This document shows, in pieces, positions 50,172 to 59,879 of a stretch of 64,000 nt of DNA. The first letter of the stretch is position 1. The number at the start of each line of letters is the position of its first letter. The notes beneath the pieces were generated by a model, which was not told the DNA's origin, did not search any database, and saw only the letters and a program-made list of their open reading frames with translations. The translations under genes were made by a program, and so were the position numbers. Source of the DNA: Brevibacillus_D fluminis_A (GTDB taxonomy: Bacteria; Bacillota; Bacilli; Brevibacillales; Brevibacillaceae); the NCBI RefSeq assembly GCF_052072235.1, contig NZ_CM125436.1, forward strand, positions 1,792,001 through 1,856,000. The letters run 5' to 3'.

Positions 50172-51464
50172 GTGGCAGCAAAATGGGAAAAGTTAGAGAA
50201 TAATCAAGGTGTATTAACGGTTGAAGTTGAAGCCGAAAAAGTAAATGATGCATTGGATCAAGCATTCAAAAAAGTAGTACAAAAAGTAAACGTACCTGGC
50301 TTCCGCAAAGGAAAAATGCCGCGCAAAATGTTCGAAGCGCGTTTTGGCGTTGAATCCTTGTATCAAGAAGCGTTGGACATTTTGCTTCCAACTGCATATG
50401 GACAAGCTGTTCGCGAAACCGGCATCGAGCCTGTAGACCGTCCGGAAGTTGACGTGGAAAAAATGGGCAAAGGCGAAACGCTCGTATTCAAAGCGACCGT
50501 TACAGTCAAACCGGAAGTAAAACTGGGTGACTACAAAAACTTGACAATCGAAGCGAAAGATTTCAGCGTGACTGACGAATCCGTTGACGCTGAGCTGAAA
50601 CGCATGCAAGAGCGCCACGCTGAACTGGTTGTTGTCGAAGAAGGCAAAACCGAAAACGGCGATATCGTCAGCATCGATTTCGAAGGCTTCCAGGATGGCG
50701 TTGCTTTCGAAGGCGGCAAAGCGGAAGACTATTCCTTGGAACTGGGCTCCGGCACATTCATCGCTGGCTTTGAAGAGCAATTGGTCGGCATGACAATCGG
50801 TGAAGAGAAGGAAGTTACCGTAACATTCCCGGAAGAATACCATTCTCCTAACCTCGCTGGCAAAGAAGCGAAATTCAATGTGAAATTGAACAGCTTCAAA
50901 CGCAAAAACCTGCCAGTTCTCGACGATGAGTTCGCAAAAGATGTGAGCGAATTCGACACGCTGGACGAGCTGAAAGCCGACACGAAGAAAAAGCTCGAAG
51001 AAAAAGCGGCAAAAGAGAAAGAAAACTACGAGCGCGAGCAATTGGTGCTGAAAGCTAGCGAAAACGCAGAAATCGAAATCCCATCCGTAATGATCGAGCA
51101 AGAGCTGGATCAAATGGTGAAGGAATTCGCGCAACGCCTGCAATACCAAGGCATGAACATCGAACTGTACTACCAATTCTCCGGCATGGATGAAAGCCAG
51201 CTGCGCGACCAAATGCGCGCTGACGCAACCACTCGTGTGCGCACTGCACTGACGCTCGAAGCGATCGCAAAAGCGGAAGAGATCAAGGTTGAAGAAGCTG
51301 ACATCACCGCTGAACTGGAAAAATTGGCTGGTCTGTACGGTCGTCCTGCAGACGAGCTGCAAAAACTGTTTGCAGCCCAAGATGGCATGGCTGGACTGTA
51401 CCAAGACATCCAAACTCGCAAAACAGTCGATTTCCTGGTTGCACAAAGCAAAGTAACCGCATAA
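50172..51464 (+). CDS. tig: Trigger factor
   Basis: This is the ribosome-bound chaperone and peptidyl-prolyl isomerase, 430 residues. The N-terminal ribosome-binding signature is VNVPGFRKGKMPRKMFEARFG, the FKBP-like domain (about 160-240) contains DIVSIDFEGFQDG and FIPGFEEQ-type FIAGFEEQLVGM, and a long helical C-terminus follows. It starts with GTG after AGGAGGGG. Transcribed alone between promoter and terminator. Confidence 0.98.
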   Translation: MAAKWEKLENNQGVLTVEVEAEKVNDALDQAFKKVVQKVNVPGFRKGKMPRKMFEARFGVESLYQEALDILLPTAYGQAVRETGIEPVDRPEVDVEKMGKGETLVFKATVTVKPEVKLGDYKNLTIEAKDFSVTDESVDAELKRMQERHAELVVVEEGKTENGDIVSIDFEGFQDGVAFEGGKAEDYSLELGSGTFIAGFEEQLVGMTIGEEKEVTVTFPEEYHSPNLAGKEAKFNVKLNSFKRKNLPVLDDEFAKDVSEFDTLDELKADTKKKLEEKAAKEKENYEREQLVLKASENAEIEIPSVMIEQELDQMVKEFAQRLQYQGMNIELYYQFSGMDESQLRDQMRADATTRVRTALTLEAIAKAEEIKVEEADITAELEKLAGLYGRPADELQKLFAAQDGMAGLYQDIQTRKTVDFLVAQSKVTA

Positions 51465-51478
51465 TCTAGTACAGGAGT

Positions 51479-51514
51479 ACAAGGCACGAACTAACGTATT
51501 CGTGCCTTGTTTTC
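51479..51514 (+). terminator. Terminator after tig
   Basis: A perfect 12-base stem ACAAGGCACGAA / TTCGTGCCTTGT followed by TTTC. Confidence 0.9.
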
Positions 51515-51575
51515 TAACTCCAAAATGTTGTATCTTAGTATTCTACATATCAACGCAAAAAGGAGGGCGGATAGT

Positions 51576-52148
51576 ATGCTAATCCCTATGGTCATTGAAC
51601 AAACCAACCGAGGAGAACGCGCGTATGATATTTACTCGCGCTTGTTGAAAGACAGAATCATTTTTTTAGGCAGTGAGATTGACGACGACATAGCCAACCT
51701 GGTCGTGGCCCAGCTGTTGTTTTTGGCGGCCGAAGACCCTGAGAAAGACATTAGCTTGTACATAAACTCTCCAGGTGGGTCAGTCACCGCAGGCATGGCC
51801 ATTTTTGACACGATGCAGTACATAAAGCCTGACGTTTCCACCATCTGCATCGGTATGGCTGCCAGTATGGGGGCGGTTTTGCTTACCGCCGGAGCCAAAG
51901 GTAAACGCTACTGTCTGCCCAACAGTGAAGTCATGATTCACCAACCTTTGGGCGGCGTGCGAGGTCAGGCCGAAGATATCCGTATTCATGCCGACTGGAT
52001 CTTGAAAACCAAGCGGCAGCTCAATGAGATTCTTGCCGAACGTTCGGGTCAGCCGCTTGAGCGTGTCGAGCAGGACACCGACCGCGATAATTTCATGAGC
52101 GCGGAAGAAGCGTTGGCGTACGGGTTGATCGACAAGGTGATTAAGTGA
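51576..52148 (+). CDS. clpP: ATP-dependent Clp protease proteolytic subunit
   Basis: This is the serine protease chamber subunit, 190 residues. The triad is visible: Ser in MAASMGAVLL, His in MIHQPLGG and Asp in QDTDRDNFMS. SLYINSPGGSVTAGMAIFDTM is also canonical. ATG 51576 follows AAAGGAGGG. It sits directly before clpX, its unfoldase partner; in Bacillus subtilis clpP is elsewhere, so this order marks a different Bacillales lineage. Confidence 0.98.
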   Translation: MLIPMVIEQTNRGERAYDIYSRLLKDRIIFLGSEIDDDIANLVVAQLLFLAAEDPEKDISLYINSPGGSVTAGMAIFDTMQYIKPDVSTICIGMAASMGAVLLTAGAKGKRYCLPNSEVMIHQPLGGVRGQAEDIRIHADWILKTKRQLNEILAERSGQPLERVEQDTDRDNFMSAEEALAYGLIDKVIK

Positions 52149-52187
52149 TCGAATGCGCAAGGAATCGACTGACGAGAGGTGAAGGCA

Positions 52188-53456
52188 ATGTTCAAATTTA
52201 ACGATGACAAAGGTCAGCTGAAATGCTCTTTTTGCGGCAAATCACAGGAGCAGGTTCGCAAGCTGGTAGCGGGACCTGGCGTTTATATTTGTGATGAGTG
52301 CATCGAGCTTTGCAATGAGATCGTCCAAGAAGAACTGGGCAGCGACGAAGAAATCGATATGAAGGAAATCCCGAAACCGATGGAGATTCGCAAAATCCTT
52401 GATGACTATGTCATCGGTCAGGATTTGGCAAAAAAATCCTTGTCGGTTGCGGTTTACAACCACTACAAACGGATCAATACCGGTGCCAAGATCGAAGATG
52501 TGGAATTGCAAAAATCCAACATCGTGCTGATCGGTCCTACCGGTAGCGGGAAAACGCTGCTGGCGCAAACGCTGGCGCGCATTTTGAACGTACCGTTTGC
52601 CATCGCGGACGCTACCTCGCTGACGGAGGCTGGTTACGTAGGGGAAGACGTGGAAAACATCTTGCTCAAACTGATCCAGGCTGCTGATTACGACGTGGAA
52701 AAAGCTGAGAAGGGCATCATCTACATCGACGAGATCGACAAGGTTGCCCGCAAGTCGGAGAACCCGTCCATCACGCGCGATGTTTCCGGCGAAGGCGTAC
52801 AGCAAGCGCTGTTGAAAATTTTGGAAGGAACGGTTGCAAGCGTTCCGCCACAAGGCGGCCGCAAACATCCGCACCAGGAGTTCATCCAAATCGATACGTC
52901 CAACATTCTGTTCATTTGCGGCGGAGCGTTTGACGGCATCGAGCAAATCATCAAGCGCCGGATCGGGAAAAAAGTCATCGGCTTCGGTGCAGACCTGGCT
53001 GCTGACGGCGTAAAAGGCGAGTTGAAAGCAGGGGAATACTTGAAGCACGTGCTTCCGGAAGACCTGCTCAAATTCGGCTTGATTCCAGAGTTCGTCGGCC
53101 GTCTGCCGGTGATGTCCACCCTGGAGCCGCTTGATGAAGAGACATTGATCCGCATTTTGACCGAGCCAAAAAATGCGCTGATCAAACAGTATCAAAAGCT
53201 GATGCTGCTTGATGGCGTTGAGCTTGAATTCGAAAATGAGGCGCTGCATCAGATTTCGAAGGAAGCAATCAAGCGCAACACAGGTGCGCGCGGCTTGCGT
53301 GCGATCATTGAACAAATCATGCTCGATATGATGTATGAGCTGCCATCCCGCGAGGATGTAGGCAAATGCATCATTACCGAAGCGGTTGTCAAAGATAAAG
53401 TGAAGCCGATGCTTACCAATAAAGAAGGCCGCGCCGTACACGGCGAAATTGCCTAA
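52188..53456 (+). CDS. clpX: Clp protease ATP-binding subunit ClpX
   Basis: This AAA+ unfoldase has 422 residues. A C4 zinc finger (CSFCGK..CDECIELC) binds adaptors and substrates. Walker A is GPTGSGKT, Walker B IIYIDEIDKVARK, sensor and pore regions include GYVGEDVEN and GVQQALLKILEG, and HPHQEFIQIDTSNILFICGGAFDG is conserved. ATG 52188 follows GAGAGGTG. It lies 39 bases after clpP and ends at a terminator. Confidence 0.98.
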   Translation: MFKFNDDKGQLKCSFCGKSQEQVRKLVAGPGVYICDECIELCNEIVQEELGSDEEIDMKEIPKPMEIRKILDDYVIGQDLAKKSLSVAVYNHYKRINTGAKIEDVELQKSNIVLIGPTGSGKTLLAQTLARILNVPFAIADATSLTEAGYVGEDVENILLKLIQAADYDVEKAEKGIIYIDEIDKVARKSENPSITRDVSGEGVQQALLKILEGTVASVPPQGGRKHPHQEFIQIDTSNILFICGGAFDGIEQIIKRRIGKKVIGFGADLAADGVKGELKAGEYLKHVLPEDLLKFGLIPEFVGRLPVMSTLEPLDEETLIRILTEPKNALIKQYQKLMLLDGVELEFENEALHQISKEAIKRNTGARGLRAIIEQIMLDMMYELPSREDVGKCIITEAVVKDKVKPMLTNKEGRAVHGEIA

Positions 53457-53467
53457 TATGTCGATCG

Positions 53468-53494
53468 ACCACCCCAAACAAGGGGTGGTTTTTC
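53468..53494 (+). terminator. Terminator after clpX
   Basis: The stem ACCACCCC / GGGGTGGT with a six-base loop, followed by TTTT. Confidence 0.9.
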
Positions 53495-53524
53495 GTTTAC
53501 TCTCTCCCGGCATAGGCAATACTA
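53495..53524 (+). promoter_or_regulatory. Sigma-F/sigma-G-type promoter of lonB
   Basis: GTTTA, 15 bases, GGCAATACTA: an exact fit to the sigma-F pattern GYWTA-N15-GGNNANANTA. It lies 45 bases before lonB. Bacillus subtilis lonB is forespore-expressed under sigma-F, so the motif agrees with known regulation. Confidence 0.65.
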
Positions 53525-53568
53525 CTTTATATAGTTGAGAGGATGCGCAAGCTGGGAGGGAAAGGCTC

Positions 53569-55275
53569 ATGGATTATACAACGTTGATTATTGCATGTAT
53601 CGAAGTTGTCGTCGGGATCATTATCGGAACGTATTTTTGGAATCTGTTGCGTGCGCAGCGTACGACGAAGCAATCGACGGATAAAGAAACGCGCAAGGAC
53701 ATGGATCAGCTGCGCAAATTGCGCATGATCGCCCTGACGGAACCGCTGTCGGAAAAGACGCGGCCAAGCGAACTCGCGGAGATCGTCGGCCAGGAAGACG
53801 GGCTAAAGGCACTGCGTGCAGCGCTGTGCGGACCGAATCCGCAGCACGTCATCATTTACGGACCGCCGGGCGTCGGCAAAACAGCGGCGGCGCGCGTCGT
53901 GCTGGAAGCGGCGAAGAAAAATCCGCTTTCGCCGTTTAAAAGCGATGCCAAATTCGTGGAGGTGGATGCGACGATCGCTCGTTTTGATGAGCGGGGGATC
54001 GCAGACCCGCTCATCGGTTCCGTGCATGACCCGATTTACCAAGGGGCGGGCGCAATGGGGCAAGCGGGCATCCCGCAGCCGAAGCCGGGCGCTGTCACCA
54101 AAGCGCACGGGGGCATTCTGTTCCTCGATGAAATCGGCGAACTGCACCCGGTGCAAATGAACAAGCTTTTGAAAGTGCTGGAAGACCGCAAAGTGATGCT
54201 GGAGAGCGCGTATTACAGCGAGGAAAATACCCAGATCCCGGCACATATACATGATGTATTCCGCTATGGACTGCCGGCGGATTTCCGGCTGGTCGGCGCG
54301 ACGACGCGTTCGCCGGAAGAATTGCCGCCAGCACTGCGTTCCCGCTGCCTGGAGATTTTCTTCCGTCCGCTGATGCCGGCAGAGGTCGGCAGCATCATCC
54401 GTACGGCTTCGCAAAAGCTGGATATGATTTTGACGGAAGAGGCAGTGGCGGTCGTCGAGCGCTATGCCACCAACGGTCGGGAAGCCATCAACACGCTGCA
54501 GATCGCCGCCGGGATCGCCATGACGGAAGAGCGCAAATCGATTGAGCCGGCCGACGTGGAATGGGTTGTCCACAGCAGCCAGAAGTCGCCGCGCCACGAA
54601 AAGAAAGTGCACCAGACGCCGCAAATCGGGTTGATCAACGGCTTGGCGGTATTCGGCCCGAACATGGGCAGCGTGATGGAGCTGGAGGTTACGGCTACGC
54701 TTGCGACGATTCCAGGCAACGGACGCGTGACGATGACGGGCATGGTGGAAGAAGAGGAGCTGGGCAACCGCAACCGGACCATCCGCCGCAAATCGACGGC
54801 CAAAGGTTCGATTGAAAACGTGTTGACCGTCTTGCATCGATTGGGAGTGGCCCCTTATGATTATGATTTGCACATCAATTTTCCAGGCGGTATGCCGATA
54901 GACGGACCGTCTGCAGGTCTTACGATCGCGATCGCCATCTACTCGGCGATTCAAAAGAAGCCGATCGACAACTTGCTTGCCGTCAGCGGTGAAATCAGCA
55001 TCCACGGCAAAGTGAAGCCGGTGGGCGGCATTGTCGCCAAGGTTGAGGCGGCACGTCAGGCTGGTGCGACCCGCGTTTTGATCCCGGAAGAAAACTGGCA
55101 ATCGATCTTCGCGGAGATGGAAGGCATTCAAGTGATTCCGGTCAGCGTGGTGCAGGAAGGACTGAAGCTGGCGATTCTGGATGAAGAGGTCGAGCTGGAA
55201 ACGCAAGCGAGCGAGCGAGCGCCGCTGACGCTGCCGGTTCAGACGGATGAGCTGGGGACGACCTTGCCGATCTGA
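53569..55275 (+). CDS. lonB: ATP-dependent protease LonB (forespore type)
   Basis: This protease has 568 residues with an N-terminal membrane segment (TTLIIACIEVVVGIIIGTYFWNLL), an AAA+ domain with Walker A GPPGVGKTAAAR and Walker B GGILFLDEIGEL, and a C-terminal Lon protease domain with catalytic Ser in DGPSAGLTIAIAIYSA and a Lys in GKVKPVGGIVAKVEAA. It lacks the long LonA N-domain. In Bacillus it is made in the forespore. Promoter and position beside lonA agree. Confidence 0.97.
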   Translation: MDYTTLIIACIEVVVGIIIGTYFWNLLRAQRTTKQSTDKETRKDMDQLRKLRMIALTEPLSEKTRPSELAEIVGQEDGLKALRAALCGPNPQHVIIYGPPGVGKTAAARVVLEAAKKNPLSPFKSDAKFVEVDATIARFDERGIADPLIGSVHDPIYQGAGAMGQAGIPQPKPGAVTKAHGGILFLDEIGELHPVQMNKLLKVLEDRKVMLESAYYSEENTQIPAHIHDVFRYGLPADFRLVGATTRSPEELPPALRSRCLEIFFRPLMPAEVGSIIRTASQKLDMILTEEAVAVVERYATNGREAINTLQIAAGIAMTEERKSIEPADVEWVVHSSQKSPRHEKKVHQTPQIGLINGLAVFGPNMGSVMELEVTATLATIPGNGRVTMTGMVEEEELGNRNRTIRRKSTAKGSIENVLTVLHRLGVAPYDYDLHINFPGGMPIDGPSAGLTIAIAIYSAIQKKPIDNLLAVSGEISIHGKVKPVGGIVAKVEAARQAGATRVLIPEENWQSIFAEMEGIQVIPVSVVQEGLKLAILDEEVELETQASERAPLTLPVQTDELGTTLPI

Positions 55276-55312
55276 CAAAAAGAAAAGAAAGTGCATTTCC
55301 GGTTTGGCCAAA

Positions 55313-55342
55313 TTAGACATTGTTCCCGCTTTGCGCTAAAAT
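55313..55342 (+). promoter_or_regulatory. Sigma-A-like promoter of lonA
   Basis: TTAGAC, 18 bases, TAAAAT, about 77 bases before the lonA start. No CIRCE or CtsR repeat was seen. Confidence 0.5.
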
Positions 55343-55418
55343 GATACGAAAACGCCTCATTTACTACAGAAAAAAGAAAAAGACGGTGATTTCATAAAGG
55401 TCATGGAGGTGCTTACTT

Positions 55419-57737
55419 ATGAGTGAACGTACCGGCACACGGGACATTCCGCTGTTGCCTTTGCGCGGGCTGCTTGTGTATCCAAGCATGGTACTTCACT
55501 TGGATGTGGGTAGGGAGAAATCTATTAAGGCACTTGAACGAGCCATGGTGGATGACAACAAAATTCTCTTAGCCACCCAGGAGGAAGTTCAGATTGAAGA
55601 GCCGGATGCCGAGCAAATTTACAGCATCGGTACCGTTGCTCGCGTCAAGCAGATGCTGAAGCTCCCAAATGGTACGATTCGCGTCCTGGTTGAGGGGTTG
55701 CAGCGAGCCAAAATTGAGGAGTTTAAGAGCAAGGACGAGTATTTTATCGTCAGCATCAGCTATTTGGAGGAAGAAGCAACGGACGAAAACGAACTGGAAG
55801 CGCTAATGCGGGCCGTTCTTGCCCATTTTGAGCAATATATCAAGCTTTCCAAAAAGGTTTCACCGGAGACGCTGACATCGGTTACCGACATTGAGGAGCC
55901 GGGGCGTCTGGCAGACGTAATCGCTTCGCACCTGCCGATCAAAATGGATGACAAGCAGGAGATTTTGGAGACGACCAACATCAAGGAACGTCTTGAGCTG
56001 TTGCTTGGCATCTTGAACAATGAGCGCGAAGTGCTCGAGCTGGAACGCAAGATCAACCAGCGCGTGAAAAAGCAGATGGAAAAAACGCAGAAAGAATACT
56101 ACCTGCGCGAGCAAATGAAGGCAATCCAAAAAGAGCTTGGCGATAAGGAAGGCCGCGCTGGCGAGGTGGAAGAGCTGCGCGCCCAATTGGATAAGTCGGA
56201 CGCGCCTGCGAACATTCGCACCAAAATCGAGAAAGAACTCGAGCGATTGGAAAAAATGCCGTCCACCTCTGCTGAGGGAAGTGTCATTCGTACATATATC
56301 GATACCCTTCTTGCTCTTCCCTGGACCAAGAAGACGACGGATAATCTGGACATCAAGCATGCGGAAGATGTGCTGAATGAAGACCACTACGGTTTGGAAA
56401 AGCCGAAAGAGCGCGTGCTGGAATATTTGGCCGTGCAAAAGCTGGTCAACAAAATGCGCGGGCCGATTTTGTGTCTGGTAGGACCGCCGGGTGTGGGGAA
56501 AACCTCGCTGGCACGTTCCATCGCCAGAGCGCTTGGGCGCGAATTCGTGCGCATTTCGCTGGGAGGCGTGCGGGATGAAGCCGAAATTCGCGGGCACCGC
56601 CGTACGTATGTCGGCGCCATGCCGGGTCGGATCATTCAAGGGATGAAGCAAGCGGGCACGATCAATCCGGTCTTTTTGCTGGATGAAATCGACAAGCTGG
56701 CATCCGATTTCCGCGGCGATCCGTCATCGGCGCTCCTGGAAGTGCTGGACCCGAACCAAAATGACAAGTTCAGCGACCATTATGTGGAAGAGACGTACGA
56801 TTTGACCAACGTGATGTTCATTACGACAGCCAACTCGCTGCATACCATCCCGCGTCCGCTTCTCGACCGGATGGAGACGATTCACATTTCCGGCTACACG
56901 GAACTGGAGAAGCTGAACATCCTGAAAGGCTACCTGCTGCCAAAGCAGATGGAGGATCACGGATTGGGCAAAGATAAGCTGTCGGTGAACGAAGAGGCGC
57001 AAATGAAGATCATCCGCCAATATACGCGGGAATCGGGCGTGCGCAACCTGAATCGCGAGGTGGCCAACATTTGCCGCAAAGCCGCGAAAATCATCGTGAG
57101 CGGCGAAAAGAAAAAAGTCGTGGTCACGCCGAAAACGGTAGAGGCGCTGTTGGGCAAACCGCGTTACCGTTACGGACTGGCGGAGAAGGAAGACCAGATC
57201 GGATCGGTCACCGGGCTGGCCTGGACCGAAACGGGCGGCGACACGCTGAACGTGGAAGTCAGCATCCTCCCGGGCAAAGGAAAGCTTACGCTGACCGGCC
57301 AGCTGGGCGATGTCATGAAGGAATCGGCACAAGCGGCATTCAGCTACATTCGCTCGCGCGCCGAGGAACTCGATATCGATCCGGATTTTTATGAGAAAAA
57401 CGACATCCACATCCACGTGCCGGAGGGAGCCATTCCAAAGGATGGACCATCCGCCGGGATTACGATGGCGACCGCGTTGGTTTCCGCCCTGACAGGGAAG
57501 CCGGTGCGCAAGGAAGTGGGCATGACCGGAGAAATTACGCTGCGCGGGCGCGTGCTGCCGATCGGCGGCTTGAAGGAAAAATCGCTTTCGGCGCATCGGG
57601 CCGGATTGACCACCGTGATTTTGCCGAAAGACAATGAAAAGGATATTGAGGACATCCCGGAAAGCGTGCGCAAAGAAATGAAGTTCTTGCCGGTTGCGCA
57701 TTTGGACGAGGTTTTGAAGTACGCTCTTTCGAGATGA
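55419..57737 (+). CDS. lon: ATP-dependent protease La (LonA)
   Basis: This general quality-control protease has 772 residues. The N-domain starts IPLLPLRGLLVYPSMVLHLDVGREKSI, the AAA+ domain has Walker A GPPGVGKTSLARSIA and Walker B VFLLDEIDKLASDFRGDPSSALLEVLDP, and the protease domain has the Ser-Lys dyad in GPSAGITMATALVSALTGKPVRKEVGMTGEITLRG and IGGLKEKSLSAHRAG. ATG 55419 follows GGAGGTG. It is co-transcribed with engB 13 bases downstream. Confidence 0.98.
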   Translation: MSERTGTRDIPLLPLRGLLVYPSMVLHLDVGREKSIKALERAMVDDNKILLATQEEVQIEEPDAEQIYSIGTVARVKQMLKLPNGTIRVLVEGLQRAKIEEFKSKDEYFIVSISYLEEEATDENELEALMRAVLAHFEQYIKLSKKVSPETLTSVTDIEEPGRLADVIASHLPIKMDDKQEILETTNIKERLELLLGILNNEREVLELERKINQRVKKQMEKTQKEYYLREQMKAIQKELGDKEGRAGEVEELRAQLDKSDAPANIRTKIEKELERLEKMPSTSAEGSVIRTYIDTLLALPWTKKTTDNLDIKHAEDVLNEDHYGLEKPKERVLEYLAVQKLVNKMRGPILCLVGPPGVGKTSLARSIARALGREFVRISLGGVRDEAEIRGHRRTYVGAMPGRIIQGMKQAGTINPVFLLDEIDKLASDFRGDPSSALLEVLDPNQNDKFSDHYVEETYDLTNVMFITTANSLHTIPRPLLDRMETIHISGYTELEKLNILKGYLLPKQMEDHGLGKDKLSVNEEAQMKIIRQYTRESGVRNLNREVANICRKAAKIIVSGEKKKVVVTPKTVEALLGKPRYRYGLAEKEDQIGSVTGLAWTETGGDTLNVEVSILPGKGKLTLTGQLGDVMKESAQAAFSYIRSRAEELDIDPDFYEKNDIHIHVPEGAIPKDGPSAGITMATALVSALTGKPVRKEVGMTGEITLRGRVLPIGGLKEKSLSAHRAGLTTVILPKDNEKDIEDIPESVRKEMKFLPVAHLDEVLKYALSR

Positions 57738-57750
57738 ATGGGGATACGAA

Positions 57751-58407
57751 ATGAAAATTACATCAGCTGAATTTATTACAAGCGCTGTTGCAGCCAAACA
57801 ATATCCCACAGACGGCCTACCGGAGATTGCTCTGGTAGGTCGCTCCAATGTGGGCAAATCTTCGCTTTTGAACAAAATGATGAACCGCAAAGCATTGGCG
57901 CGGACGAGTTCCAAGCCGGGGAAAACCCAGACGCTGAACTATTTTTTGGTCAACAAGAGCATTTATTTGGTCGACTTTCCGGGGTACGGCTATGCCAAAG
58001 TAGCCAAATCGATCAAAGAAACTTGGGGCAAAATGATCCAGACGTATTTGGCGAAGCGTGAAGAGCTGCGCTTCATCGTGCAGCTCGTGGACATTCGTCA
58101 TGCGCCGAGCAAGGATGACGTGGCCATGTACGCCTGGTCCAAAGAAATCGGGATTCCGGTTGTGATCGTGGCGACCAAGGCGGACAAAATCGCGCGCGGC
58201 CGTTGGCAGCAGCATACCAAAATCATCCGCGAGACCATGAACGTCCGCGGCGGTGACCCGATTCTCGTTTTCTCCTCGGAGACGGGCCAAGGGCGGGACG
58301 AGCTGTGGCAAGAGATCGTCAACCGCATCAAGGAGCAGGACGCCGTGGTAGCCGCTGCAGCAAAGGAAGCGAAGGAAGAAAAGAAGAAAGCGGAAAGCGT
58401 CGAGTAG
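57751..58407 (+). CDS. engB: Ribosome biogenesis GTPase YsxC/EngB
   Basis: This essential GTPase of 50S subunit assembly has 218 residues. G-motifs are GRSNVGKSSLLNKM (G1), TSSKPGKTQTLNYF (G2), DFPGYGYAKV (G3) and TKADKI (G4). A Lys/Glu-rich tail ends the protein. The order lonA-engB equals Bacillus lonA-ysxC. Confidence 0.98.
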   Translation: MKITSAEFITSAVAAKQYPTDGLPEIALVGRSNVGKSSLLNKMMNRKALARTSSKPGKTQTLNYFLVNKSIYLVDFPGYGYAKVAKSIKETWGKMIQTYLAKREELRFIVQLVDIRHAPSKDDVAMYAWSKEIGIPVVIVATKADKIARGRWQQHTKIIRETMNVRGGDPILVFSSETGQGRDELWQEIVNRIKEQDAVVAAAAKEAKEEKKKAESVE

Positions 58408-58434
58408 GGCCGAATGAACAAAGGAGAGGAGCAG

Positions 58435-59790
58435 ATGAGCCAAGCGGATTTCTTTGCGATCAGAGGCGTCATTGAGGGATTTTACGGCAAACCGTGGACG
58501 CATGAAGAACGGGTCGATATGCTCGCCTTTCTTGGCCGCCATCGGTTCAATGCCTATTTTTACGCCCCCAAGGATGATTTGTATTTGCGAGAGGATTGGC
58601 AAAAGCCGCATACGGAGGCTTCGCTTGCCAAAATATCCGCGCTGATCGCCCATGCGAGGCAGGCAGGACTCGCCTTTTATTATTGCTTAAGCCCGGGCTT
58701 GTCGATGCAGTATGCGAGCGAGGCGCATTTTGACAAGCTCCTCGGCAAATATCATCAGCTGTTTTCCATCGGAGTACGGCGGTTCGCCCTCCTGTTTGAT
58801 GATATTCCCGCCGGCTTGATGCATGCGGAGGACAAGCGAGTGTTCCGTTCTTTGGCCGAGGCTCATGCCGCTGTGACGAATCGGCTCCAAACCGAGCTTG
58901 CATCCTGGTCGGAAGAAAACCAGCTGATTGTCTGTCCAACGCTGTATCATGGCACGGGAGATGAGCCGTATGTCCGCGAGCTTGGTCAGCTGGTGCCGAC
59001 GCAGATCCCGCTCTTTTGGACAGGAAGGTTCGTCTGTTCGCCGATGCTGACAGAGGCGGACGCTCGACATTTCGCAGAGTCAACAGGACATTTGCCGTTT
59101 TATTGGGACAATTATCCAGTGAACGATTTGGCCATGGCGCATGAGCTGCACATCGGCCCGATCCGCCATCGCGATCCTGGATTGCATCGTTATGCGGCAG
59201 GCTATATGGCCAATGCGATGGAGTATGCGGAAGCCTCCAAAATCGCGCTCGCTACCATCGGAGAGTATCTGGATGATCCGTATGGCTATGATCCGGAATC
59301 CGCCTGGCGCAGAGCGATTCAAGAACAGGTGGGCGAGGAGGGTGCCGAACGGTTTCTCGCGTTCGCGGACAATGTGCAAAGCTCGTGCTTGACCGACGTG
59401 GAATCGCCGCGATTGCTCGAAACGTTTCAGCAATTCCGCTTCAATTTCTTGCACGGCGCAAATCCCGGGCAGGCGGTCGGCGAGCTAACCCGGCTGTTTG
59501 CCGAGATGGAAGAGTCGGCCGACTGGCTGCTCACGCAGTTGAAGAATGACAAGCTGAAGCAGGAAGTGCGACCGTGGCTGGTGAAATACTGGCACTGGGC
59601 AAGGGCGGGCAAGCTAACCGCCCAGCTGATCGCAGCCGGTTTGGAAAACAGGATGCTGCAAGCAGCCTCGCTTTATTTGCAGCTTCATCGCTGGCTGAAA
59701 CGGACCGAGCGCCTGCCGCATCGCGTCTGCGGAAGTGTCATGCGCTTGTTGATCGATGCGGTTTTGCAGGAAGTCGCCAAGCGAAGATAG
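58435..59790 (+). CDS. GH84 family beta-N-acetylglucosaminidase-like protein
   Basis: This protein has 451 residues. The family start FFAIRGVIEGFYGKPWTHEERVDMLAFLGRHRFNAYFYAPKDD is unmistakable for GH84 (O-GlcNAcase/hyaluronidase family), and the catalytic aspartate pair is seen in FALLFDDIP. PFYWDNYPVND is another active-site block. No signal peptide is present, so it would act in the cytoplasm, perhaps in cell-wall sugar recycling. ATG 58435 follows AAAGGAGAGG. It is inserted between engB and hemA. Confidence 0.9.
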   Translation: MSQADFFAIRGVIEGFYGKPWTHEERVDMLAFLGRHRFNAYFYAPKDDLYLREDWQKPHTEASLAKISALIAHARQAGLAFYYCLSPGLSMQYASEAHFDKLLGKYHQLFSIGVRRFALLFDDIPAGLMHAEDKRVFRSLAEAHAAVTNRLQTELASWSEENQLIVCPTLYHGTGDEPYVRELGQLVPTQIPLFWTGRFVCSPMLTEADARHFAESTGHLPFYWDNYPVNDLAMAHELHIGPIRHRDPGLHRYAAGYMANAMEYAEASKIALATIGEYLDDPYGYDPESAWRRAIQEQVGEEGAERFLAFADNVQSSCLTDVESPRLLETFQQFRFNFLHGANPGQAVGELTRLFAEMEESADWLLTQLKNDKLKQEVRPWLVKYWHWARAGKLTAQLIAAGLENRMLQAASLYLQLHRWLKRTERLPHRVCGSVMRLLIDAVLQEVAKRR

Positions 59791-59822
59791 ACGTGTGTGG
59801 TGCATGGTTGCCGCGCAAAGGG

Positions 59823-59867
59823 AAAGGGACCGCCTTCCAGTCTGTGACTGGGAAGCAGTCCCTTTTT
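59823..59867 (+). terminator. Terminator between the GH84 and EamA genes
   Basis: AAAGGGAC..CTTCCAGTC pairs with GACTGGGAAG..GTCCCTTT, followed by TTG; the T-run TTTTT is partly inside the arm. The flanking genes converge, so it may serve both. Confidence 0.85.
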
Positions 59868-59879
59868 GCAAACCAACCG

